NCBI GenBank assembly: GCA_029834535.1
Contig: JAQMWT010000480.1
Span: forward strand, 186,001-250,000
DNA from: Chrysophaeum taylorii
Lineage: Eukaryota > Sar > Pelagophyceae > Pelagomonadales > Pelagomonadaceae
Direction: 5' to 3'
Length of the DNA: 64,000 nucleotides
Shown here: positions 30,973 to 41,600 of the stretch, piece by piece
How the letters are laid out: the number at the start of each line of letters is the position of its first letter
Numbering within the stretch: position 1 is the first letter of the stretch
Program-made: the position numbers and the translations under genes
The notes under the pieces: model-generated
What the model saw: the letters and a program-made list of their open reading frames with translations, nothing else
What the model was told of the DNA's origin: nothing
Database searches by the model: none

Positions 30973-33900
30973 GCGGGTCCCTGAGAAACCACGTGTCAAC
31001 ATGCACGTAACCTATGGGTATTGGGCTGTTACCGCGCCAGCTCAGCCTCGACATGTGACACGCTTGTCAATATATCGCCATTACCATTGGGCTGTATATA
31101 ATATTTTTTTTGCACACGTGATCGTGTAACCTTGTATGCACCTGTTCATAGCATCGTATTGTCATGTCAATGTTGATGTGTGTACAATTGGCTAACCTGT
31201 ACTCTTGCACACATGTTATGGAATATTTTGGGTACGTCCACTCGTACATTCCATGGCAATGCACTTAACAAGCTCCTTGAGAGCACCAAAACTAACCAGC
31301 TGCCTGAGTGACTACGCTTAGCGACACTACTCTGGACTCACAGCTTGCACAGTCGTCATATAGACACATTTTCCATCGAAAAATCGATGAGTGTACATAG
31401 ACACCGATAGACAGACCCCCTTAGAATGTCTAGACAGTGTCAACTGCGTGACTGAACCCACAGGTTCCCCGTCAACTGCTATGGCAGAACACGCAGCACG
31501 AGCCGCACCTAAGGCGATCACAGGTGCGGATATATTGAAGCTCGAAGCTCCTGTAGTTGAGTTCCTCAATGAGGGCAACCGCTTTCAGCTTCAGAACCGC
31601 AAGGTATCCTTGCAAATCAAGCATATCAAGCAATTACTACGGTCCAGTCATGCCGATGCTTTCCTCGAGTACGACTCGTGTGAAGCATATACTCGGTCAT
31701 GCAAGGACTACGAAATCCTCCGGAATCAAATTCTCGATCGCATTTTCCTTGAATGGAAGACCGATAGGGCTGCTGATCTCCGTTTAACTGTTGATGAGTT
31801 ACCCCCTGAGTATCAGGAATGGCATTTCACCAACGAAGCTTTTCCCCACTTACCTGATGCAGAAGTAGCTCAGCTAACTACCGTCTGTTACGACTATGAA
31901 GTCAAGGCATTACGTCCTGAAATCAACGCTCGTTTCTTAGAAGAGGAACGAATCTTAAATCGCGCGCACCCGAAGGCACTAGCTTTCGACACTCGTGTTC
32001 GTGCCCCGGTTACCATGTTTCGTTAACTGCAGCTGACTGGCACACTTACCAGAACACGTACGCTACATTCTTGCATACTTACTTCAATCTTGAAAGTGTA
32101 GGAAAACCGGCACTTGCGGCCTGGCCCGCCATCAAGGAGATATACAACAAAAGCTATTTACCCAACAGGGCTCGAGCTATTATGCTCATCGCCTTTAGTC
32201 ACTACGACTCTGTTACGACTACTGATGTGTCTTATTTGAAGCAGCAATTTAACTCTGTTGTTTATAATCCTAACTGGTATGTCCATGTATTTATCGAAGC
32301 TGTCCTAGCATTTAGGCAAATCTCTTACCAACTTAACCAGGAAGAGACTGACCTTCAATTCGACTTTGGCACTCTTTGCAGAAAAATATATGAAGAGATA
32401 CATCGGCACTATGCCGATAATACCAGCAACAACCGCTACGATCGTGGTTAGGTAGATTGGTGTTATATGTACGAAACCCGATCTTCATCCCGACCTGTAC
32501 CAGAAGCTGAACGATTGTGTCACCCTACCAACCCAAGCTACATTTTAGAATACGCATTAGACCTTTACAATGTCGTATCAAACGGGTCGAACAAAAGACG
32601 CTTAGAGCGCCCTGTTTCTTGGCAACCCTATGTCGAAGGTTTACCATCTCAACCAAAGCCAAAGTTACTCCTTACACATACTTTGGACTCATCGGACAAA
32701 AGTCTGACTCAAACTGCTAACACAGTCGCCCTCATCACTTCGTCCCAACCAGGTACATCTTCCACGTTTAACGCTCGACGCTTGCGTAACTCTAATGATG
32801 CTCGCCAGCCTTTCTCTCGCAGCGATTTATCGTATTATCGTCCTGGTGATTCTTACGTCACCAAGAAACTGCCGGACAGTCCCATGACCGTCCAATTTAC
32901 CCCCGCACTTTTGACAGGCCCTCTCGGTCTAACATGAAATTATTAGATCGAACAAACCACACCTTAAATACCCTACGAGAGCAGTGTAGCGAACTCACGA
33001 AGCATGTGACAGATAATGATACCACGGCTCAGCTACAACAGAATATTAACAAGTTATTTGCGGCCTTGCTACAATCAGCCGATATCCTGTCAGCAACATC
33101 TACTGAGGACAACAGTAGTTTACTTCGTCTAAACGAACAGCTCATGTTTGCAGAAGACATCATTTATGATGTAGACGTTCATCTACCCTCGACCGAAAAG
33201 TCGTTAAACTACGTGGAGCCACAACACCATACTGTCGTTACTGCTCCCACCCCAACAACAACTCCTCCTACTACAAACACACAGGGTAATCCTTCCAATA
33301 CTGTGTATAATTTCTTTACCGCTTCCGCCATTTCGGCTTTACCACCAGCATTATTGTCCTCGGTATCTTCACAGGTCCAATCTGCCCTCAATCTACCACC
33401 ACAAGCCGAACCCAAAGGGATGCCGACCACACCTCCCTATCGTCATTTGACGAAAAGCACGGCATGACTGATGAGGCTGACGAGCCATCACCACCTCTTC
33501 AACCGATCATTATTCCAACGAATCTGTTATTGCTGAAGAATTACTTTACCGCTAGTCTTTCCACTACTTGCCCACATTCGGAAAGCGCCTTCCTCACCAA
33601 CTACATGAAGGTAAACAGTGTCCCTCCACATTGCTCTTTCCTATATTTTGACTCTTGTGCTACCATCTCATTGATGTCCACCTACGATTTCGCTATACCC
33701 AATCATATAATACCATTGGACTCTACGTACGCCCCGATTGTTATTCAGACGGCAACAGGACAACAACGGGCATCACACATGATGTTAACACGCAACATCG
33801 TTATTCCCCTACCAGATCATCCACAAATTGGCTACGTTAAGATCGACTTCGCTTTATATCTTCAACCAGTGCATGACCGACATCTCGCTATCCTGAGCAT

Positions 33901-34309
33901 GCTCGAATGGAACCAGACCAATCTTACCACCGTGTTCAACGATCGAGCTGAGCCAAAGCTCAGCGCTGTCACGAGCCGCATAGACAAAGATGTACGTATA
34001 CCCATACACTATGTCGCAGCTAATTTACCCGCTCTCCCTTGTATCACTTACAACATCGCGCGCGACAAGCGGCTGGAACTTCGCTCCCTTGCATTTCCCC
34101 TCAAGCGATACCATGAAAACAGGGATCTACTGGCATACTACAATTACCTACTCCAACGAGTTTTACCAGATCGGCCGTGGATTCGCCCTTTGGTTCTCAA
34201 TCTTCGGAAACAGAACAAATTTGTTCAGCAAAATACGCAGCCATTAAGTTGACTACTCGCACGGCCAGTTTTTCTCTCACAAGAGTCCAATCTCCGCAAA
34301 CCCTCTGTC

Positions 34310-35290
34310 ATGTTACTTTGTTCTGGTTTGTCAACTCCGGCGTTCCTGTCTCAAGCCACTAATGACTTAGGCTTAAATATCAATGTAAAAGTTGTTGTTG
34401 AGTCTGATGATACGCTTGTTCGTATGTTACGCCACCGTTTTCCTACTGTGCTATTATTTGAATCTCTCCCCGCCTTTATTAACCATCTTCACCTAATCTC
34501 ACCCGAGGAAAGGCGCACATTCTATTGTGATATAATTGAGATCACTCCTCCCTGCACAAACAGGAATTTACTCAAACAACAAAAGTCAGAAGACTTACAC
34601 GGCCTGCTGGGCAATTCTCTTTTCGACAGCATGCTATCTGTCATCAAGCTACTCCAGCCCTTGGTACTACTGGCTGAGATGACGCCTCCGCATAAGTACT
34701 GTCATCAAGACCACATCACAGTGGCCAACCTTATCTATACTACCCTTGATTACTGTGTCGATGTTGTTGATAGGTTCCCGACCTACCTATGTGGCGACTA
34801 CCAATCTAGAGAAAGGTGGATATGCGTCGCCCGCAGATATTCTACTGGACCAATTAAACTATCATCGTGGCCCATCCTCCATCCACGCCCCTTCCTAAAG
34901 ATCGTGGATGATCTACATGCTATTCCCAAGCGCCTTTGGCTACCTAACCACATAACCAAAGACTGGATCCGGGTGTTCACCGATCCTCCATACATATCCA
35001 TTCCTAAAACGTTTGCACCTTACTCTCGCACAGGCTCTGCTCAGCTTACTATGGCTGACCTTGAATCCCTCAATATGTTACTACTTCGCCTTCACTCACA
35101 ACAGGCTCACGAGCAACGTATTCACTCTGTTCAACCCGAGTGTACTTACCATCAGTTGTGCTTTAAACGCTCCTCTATGGAGCCATTACCCAATGCAACA
35201 CATCCTATACACGTCAAGATTTTTACAATCCTCTATAACGTGTCGCAAGCTTACATACTGACTCACCCACTCCTGTGTCCCATTACATAA
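34310..35290 (+). other. C5 cytosine methyltransferase-like domain inside copia B1
   Basis: An ORF of about 326 aa between protease and integrase. Its first 190 residues follow the DNA C5-methyltransferase order: LLCSGLSTPAFLSQA (motif I, SAM binding), VVESDDTLVRMLRHRFP (II), DIIEITPPCTNRNLL (IV, with the catalytic Pro-Cys), LQPLVLLAEMTPP (VI, with Glu) and YQSRERWICVARR (VIII, the QxRxR motif). The last part has no clear target-recognition domain, and the FGG of motif I is changed. Methyltransferases captured by retrotransposons are known from dinoflagellates and charophytes, where they methylate CpG. Here it is a part of a broken element, so present activity is unlikely. Confidence 0.7.
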
Positions 35291-38200
35291 CCGTTTTCGA
35301 AACTAACCAACCGTCACACAGGTTATTACTTACAACCTCATCAACATCACACAACTCCTACTTCTTAACTGGTGGCCACCATTCCGACGGCAACCTCACC
35401 ATAGAGAACGCCACCACCAACCAAAATACCCCCATCAACGCCTTTGGGAGCACGTATACGTTCACTGCTTCCGACATTCCCCGCGACCGCGACAGGTCCA
35501 TATATTTGGAGCCGTTTATGGGTTACTTGTGGATAGTCCAAGCCTTTCCCCAAGTTGGCTCCGCTACCACCTATGGCACCGCCATACAAAACCTCGTGTC
35601 CAGATGCGCTCTCGTGATGCCTGGCTGCCTTACCTACAAGGCCACCGACAACTCTTTCGATTGCAAGGATTCTCTTTTTGCTCTGGAAGATCATCACCTA
35701 TCTCATAGTCGCTATATAGGGTACCTTCGTGGAAGTGACCGCAAACTCGGCTCTAAAATCCACTCAATGCTTGCTCCATTGCCAACCGTCCGAGGGTATG
35801 CCAATATTATTTTACTCGACCCTCGCAACGGGAAATTACGCTTCCCCACTCGACCGGAGTTGATTCGTGCTAACAACCACACCAAACAACAGGAATCTTT
35901 CCTCTTGTCTCTACGCCATGACCTTTGCTGTGACATGCTCAGCAATGCTCTGCCTGCCGGTACGTACAGCACTCTGTACAAGCACCTTTCGCTCATCGTC
36001 GCCGATATTAAATCCCTTATGTTGGACCCTACCTTCCAACATACTGCTGCCGTGACGAAGAAATCCTATGTATCCAATTTCATGACCGTTGACCAAGCCT
36101 TCACCACGTGCAGCACAGATACCTTGTCTTTGGCACAATCTTTTATGCTGTCTATTTCCAGCAACTGCTTGACCGAAATGTCGTTAAACTATATATCGTC
36201 GTCCTACGAAGATACTCTCGCTACTCGTGATAATGAGGACGCACTTCCAAGTGACCCTGCTGTGCACCAGGATGACGACGCACCGCCTTCCACTGCCTTA
36301 GACACCGAACTCAAGTTCGATGTTCGGCGCAAACGGCACATCCCCGCTCATCCAATTCCTCGTAAGTCCCTCGCACACGGATCCACCGAATATCTCAATG
36401 CCAAAGAACGTGCTAATCGCTTTCACCGGGTGCATCACTGCCCCGACAACGTCGCTGCCAAGGCCCCCAACGTACTTGCTCGCCCTGGATTCTCTGCTTC
36501 TGACATACCATATCGCGACTTATGCACCGACTGCATCGCACACAACAAGCGCCACCCGCACAAGCATTTCAATGCGACCAAGCCCTCTTTTGAGCAAACC
36601 CACAAAGCCGGTGAAGTCTGGGCGTGCGACGGCGGCTATGTGACCATCCCATCCGAATGGTGAGGCTTCACACATATCATCGTCTTCAAGGAACTCATTT
36701 CGAAATTTCTCTTGGTGTACTTTACACGCACCACCAACGCCACGGAGTTCACTCAAGCTCTGGATTTTGTGTATGACTTCTGTCGTACACAACTCAATGT
36801 GCACATGCGCACCCTCTACTCCGATGCACCCTCTACTACGATGCATTCAAACCTTACTTTAGCCAGCACATTACCTCCCCGTACCGCGTCGATAAGGGCA
36901 TTCAACTCATTGCCTTCCCGCCGTACATGCACCACTTTAACTTTGAAGTTGAGTCTGCCATCGGTTTCATCGCCTCCGCCTCCTCAACTCGCCTTCGTTC
37001 TCTCCTTAATGCTCACTATCGGGGCGCCAAGATCGTGGAACCCGCTATCATGTTCCCATGGGCGGTGATACACACCGTTCAAAGCTATAACCTTCTCCCG
37101 AACGCCACGCTCGAGCGCATTCATCATGCTATTCTGAGTCCGCAACAGCTACTCTACAACCAACTCAGCACTCCCCAACACGATATGCTCAAGATCTTTG
37201 GCGCTGAATGTTACCTCGCATTGGAGCCCCATGAACACCACAAGTGGGAACCGTGCCGCCGCAAATATCTGTATCTCTGTTGCGCCAACGCACAAAACCC
37301 GCTCGTCTCCCCACGCGTCGACCATCTCGCTGACGTCGTCCTCAACCCTGAAAACGGACAGATTCGTGTTTCGTCCAAGCTGCACTTCCTCTACATGTTG
37401 CAGCATCCTACTCCTGATCCTGAACTAGCTCCTCCACCACACGCTCCTTCCGCGCCTTTCTCGCTCACACCCCACACCACTATGCAAGATCATGTCATTC
37501 AGAGGGGGACAAGGACTCGTCATCCTCAGAGGGGGCACTCCCCACCTCCTTTAGCTCCTCCTTCTTCGTCCCCTACTCCGGCCTCTTCTCCATCTTCTGA
37601 CGCTACCGCTGACGAATCTGGCTCTATGTCACCGCCGCCCTTGCTTCCTTCTTACAATAACCTTTTTGCACAAGATGACCTCATTCTTGTCCCAGGTTCC
37701 AAACAGCCTAACACTCGCAAGGCCACTTCTATGAAAACTATCCGAGCCCGGTTACAGGCGTCTACTATTGGTGCTTACAAAGCCGCTAGTGGCAAGCTCG
37801 CCGATTTCCGCTGGGATCTTCGCCACCACTTTCTTACGTAGCAAACTTCAACCGATTGTCTCCTGCTCAACTCACGAAGCTGAGTTGATTGCCCTCAGTA
37901 TTTGTGCTGATGAAGCTGTTTGGCTACGCAAGCTGCTGTTGGAAATCTCCTTTGTCGTCAACCCCACCTTCTACGTCAATAATGCTAATGGTGAGAACAC
38001 CGCTGACCCTGTTGACTTCGATGACAATGACAACCCAATTGCTGAAGATATGCGTTTCATCAGAAGCCTACCTCTTTTGTCTAACAATGCTGCCGCTGTT
38101 CACACCTTTAATAACCCACATGGGTCCTCTCGATCCAAGGCACTGTCAACTAGATGGTTTAAGACTCGTGAGTACATATCTCTTCAGAAAATACGAGTCC

Positions 38201-38422
38201 ATCATGTTCCCGGCAAGCTGAACGTGGCGGATGGTTTTACAAAGCCACCTGCTGCTGAGTTCTCCACCTTTCGCTCTCTACTCGGTATGCATCATGCCTC
38301 TGACGACAATCCTTTACAGGATTGAAGATGTCTAACCCTAGTGACCGCAACGTCATTAAACTAGCAAACTAGCCCTGGCCCTACCTTCTTTTGCCACATT
38401 TTTTTTTGTACGTGTCGTGTGA

Positions 38423-40694
38423 GTGTCACTCATGTCTTTTTCTTGGCACTCCCGTGGCCGTGGCCGTGGCATCTCTCCAGTCGTTCGAAGGACAATTCCA
38501 CGCTCGCTCTCCACGGCCGAGCCTTCTCCCAAGCTGGTTCACAAGCGACAACCCATAACCACTGTCACTCCTTCTACCTCCCAGTCTGCTACTGTTTCAC
38601 CGACGCCAGCTGAGCCTGCTTTACCACAGTCCCTAACTTTCCAAGATGGCCTCAACATGGATTTTACCCTGATTGAACGAGGATTCTCTCTTTTTGAGAG
38701 CTTCCGTACTCCTGCTACGCCCTTTTTCTCTTCTGTTATGCGAGCGGAAATCTCTACGGCACTCAACTCGATATATGAATCTGCTGACTCTTTATTGTTT
38801 GTGGAACTTACAACCTTCATATCTATGCGCCTACCCATTACTACATTTTGGGAAGCTGCTCCTGCTATTACTTCTATTGGCTGCTACAGAGGCCCCAAAC
38901 GTGAACGTTTCATCCTGTCATCCTATTGTACGCAGTGTCTCAACGATTTAGGACAGCCTACATTTCTTGTTTCTACCACATATAATTCGAAGTCACAAGC
39001 ACCTAGTGAACTCCCCACTGAAGTACTGAGTCACCTCAACACAGATGACCACAAGAAGAATGGTCATATTCCCATCTCAACAATCACCACTAACATTTGT
39101 TGTGCTTGTCACAACACCGATCAGGCGCCCATACAACCTAACGTATGTGCACGTAATGCTACTTCCTTCCAACCTTCCTGTAATGGGTGCTCAGCCGGTC
39201 ATATACGTGCAACCATCATACGTACGTATCATTTGCCAAATGAGCTACATGCTCTCTTTACCAGAAACCTAACGCAACACTCGTCACCTGCTCATTTAGT
39301 CTTATCAGTAACCGATGCAGCCACAGAATCCACCAATACTCAATTACCATTGGCACTGGATCTTCGGCTTATTACTCAGATGCACCTGGAGCATCTTAAC
39401 TTTCTTGTAACGCTCGAGCGAACACAAGCTCGTAAAAACCAGGCTATGTTCAAGCCCACCAAATGCCACCATGTGATTCATACTGTTATCCAATCGTGGG
39501 TACAACACCTTGACGACTACGTATCATCCTCAGACGATACAAAGCCGCCATCACTCTTGGATGTAATGTTCGGTTCCACCTATACTTCGGCCGAACGTCA
39601 AGACTTTCTGCACTTCCTAAACACGAAATACCCTTCACTTGCACAGCATGTGTTGACCGAAATGTCATCTAACTACTCACTTCCCTCATCAGAATCTACT
39701 CTGGAAATGTCTTCGCCATCGACACACCCTGCTCCCCCTGCCTCGCCTGATGATGTCGATGCATTGCGTCAACAAGTCGAACAACTCCAGGAAACTCTTC
39801 GCCTATATATTCGCAAAGTCAACACCCTTAGCGCTGAGAATCTATCTCTGCACACAGATCTACAGGCAGCCATTGCTTCAATCACCTCCCTGGAAAACCG
39901 GCTCTTTCCTCCTACAGCCAATGCACACGTGCTGCTTGTAACTAACTAACTAACTAACTTCGGACCTCTCCCGGGCATGGGAGCCAGGCTGGGCCGGCAG
40001 TAGCCGGTCCAGGATCACAGAGCAAAAATCACACAGCTGGGGTAGAGGCGAGGGATGAAAAGCCGTTGATGGCGGACCGCCACTGCGCGCGGTCTTGTGC
40101 GAGGTCGTGCCACGAGTTGAAGGGGATGTCGCATTTCCGGAGTGCCTTGGCGAGCGACCTCCCGTACGTCATCTGCGGAGCCCCCGGTGGGCGCTTGGAG
40201 CGGACCCAAGCTTGCTTGTAACACTGTTCAAGATCACAGAACTACTGTCTCGCTTAGCGCTAACAGCTCATGATCAATATGCCGCCAACCATTCCTCCAC
40301 GGACGATCACCTCCATCGTCTACGTGATTATTTGCTCTCGTGTATTCAAAGCATTCCCTTTGCATGTGAATTGGAAGACCCTTCTATCCTCTCGGATCCG
40401 TTCGCTGAGTCCAACTTTTTGGAAAACCAACTGGACACCATACAACTTGACTCACTAGTGCCATCCCTACTGAATGCTTTACTTGCACTCACGTTTCGTA
40501 TGGTACCACACCATTCTACTATTGGCGTTCACCGCCTGACAGTAGAAGCTGACGAAGACGATACCGATACCCTCGAACCAGTAACGTCCACTACCTCAGA
40601 TAGCTTTAACACACTGTCTGTCGTACCTGTGTTTCGTAATGCTCTGTTCAAAAGCGTCAAGTCGACTCTCAGCTCCACCAAGTCCAAGCCCTAA
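38423..40694 (+). other. Extra ORF after pol in copia B1 (ORF3), split by a LINE insertion
   Basis: Between RNase H and the 3' LTR is a reading region with a basic N-terminus (SWHSRGRGRG), a central part with CxxC pairs (YCTQC, CCACH, CNGC) that look zinc-binding, a helical part (LEHLNFLVTLERTQARKNQ) and a C-terminal coiled coil. No membrane segment is seen, so it does not look like an envelope. The same ORF lies in the same place in B2 (58186-59456, minus). Function unknown; RNA binding or a second Gag-like role is a guess. A 270-bp LINE fragment lies within it. Confidence 0.7.
39933..40222 (-). mobile_element. 5'-truncated LINE fragment inside copia B1
   Basis: A 270-bp body (39943-40212) flanked by the 10-bp direct repeat tgcttgtaac (39933-39942 and 40213-40222). 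The minus-strand 3' tail is (GTTA)n. The sequence matches the 3' part of the LINE at 2969-3605 at about 95% by eye. It is later than B1, since it lies within it. Confidence 0.93.
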
Positions 40695-40857
40695 GACACC
40701 CTGTTACACTCTTGATGCCTCTTATGTGACCTCTGAGACCATCAAGACTGTATTCTCCTTCTTTTCTTTTCTTTTTTCTTTTTCTTTCTTCTTCATCATC
40801 ATCTTTCTCAAGAGATGCTCTACAGTCGCACCTTGCACTTAAGACATCTCGAGGGGG

Positions 40858-41171
40858 TGCAGAGAAATCTGCTGCCTCTTACCCTTATCCGTCCGTTGAG
40901 AACGTGATCTCTTCCTTACCCTTCTTCTTCCTTTCTACACAATCAAATAGTCCTCTGATTAGTGCCTACGCTCATCATCATGGTCTAGCGCGCCCCGAGG
41001 TATGTAGCACTATGCACTTAACCTTTCTCGTGTAGTTCTAGATGCCACCTGTCGTGTTCTGAGGATATAGGGAACATAACCTTCATTCCCCGAATTAACC
41101 TTTTCCAGACGCTCACGATGAGACGGGATGGTTTCCCAGGTGACTCACCACTGCTTGCTAAGTGCTCTGCA
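40858..41171 (+). repeat. 3' LTR of copia B1
   Basis: A 314-bp partner of 30645-30958, preceded by the purine tract gaggggg and followed by the TGGAT target duplication. Confidence 0.92.
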
Positions 41172-41183
41172 TGGATTTGGCAG

Positions 41184-41270
41184 CTTTTTGAGTTTACGCG
41201 ACTTTATCGAGACAAATCCGGTTTATCGAGAGTTCTTACTCCGGCTATGGTGCTAAAAGGCGATTGCTAA
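41184..41270 (+). CDS. Possible host terminal exon right of the B1 insertion
   Basis: Begins after an acceptor-like ttggcag and reads LFEFTRLYRDKSGLSRVL on to a stop at 41268-41270, in phase with the frame that ends at 30601. No known domain. See the entry at 30353. Confidence 0.25.
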   Translation, partial: LFEFTRLYRDKSGLSRVLTPAMVLKGDC

Positions 41271-41600
41271 AAGAAAGGGCAGAGAACCCGGGTGGGTTTC
41301 GTGAGCAGGCAAATGGGTCCATTATCGCCATTCAGCCCTTTGGCTTCACTTCTCACCACCAGGTTGGCGCAGACACCTCACCCCTTTCCATTAATTACAC
41401 CCAAACTAACTTCTCGACTGTATTTGTGTGAATCATAGCGTGCGCCCGCATCGAGTCCGTGCGTGGCGTATGTTTCTGTGCTCAAGATGCGGGCCGATCC
41501 ACCTCTTCAAGCCATAGATGGGAGTTAAGGCATTTCCCGGTCAAATTGCGCTCGTGCATCTCACGTTTCGTTATTGCGTTGGTCGATAAGACTCTCGTGC
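41271..41600. other. Intergenic, no gene seen
   Basis: Sequence between the possible terminal exon and the LETM1 stop codon. It probably holds the LETM1 3' UTR. No repeat or ORF with support. Confidence 0.4.

Larger units (their letters stand above)
30640..41176 (+). mobile_element. Copia-type LTR retrotransposon B1, with methyltransferase-like domain
   Basis: Fossil element 30645-41171, flanked by the 5-bp duplication TGGAT (30640-30644, 41172-41176). LTRs of 314 bp (30645-30958, 40858-41171) begin TGCAGAG and end CTCTGCA and differ at about ten positions (around 3%), so the insertion is fairly young. The primer site at 30959-30972 matches the anticodon arm of initiator tRNA-Met. A purine tract precedes the 3' LTR (about 40851-40857). 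Parts in order: Gag-like region (31480-33460), aspartic protease (33464-34252, FDSCATISL), methyltransferase-like domain (34310-35290), integrase (35275-37841, HHCPD...CTDC zinc site, WACDGGY), RNase H (37830-38325) and a further ORF after pol (38423-40694) that holds a LINE insertion. It is broken, with several breaks. AT-richer than the host genes. Confidence 0.88.
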
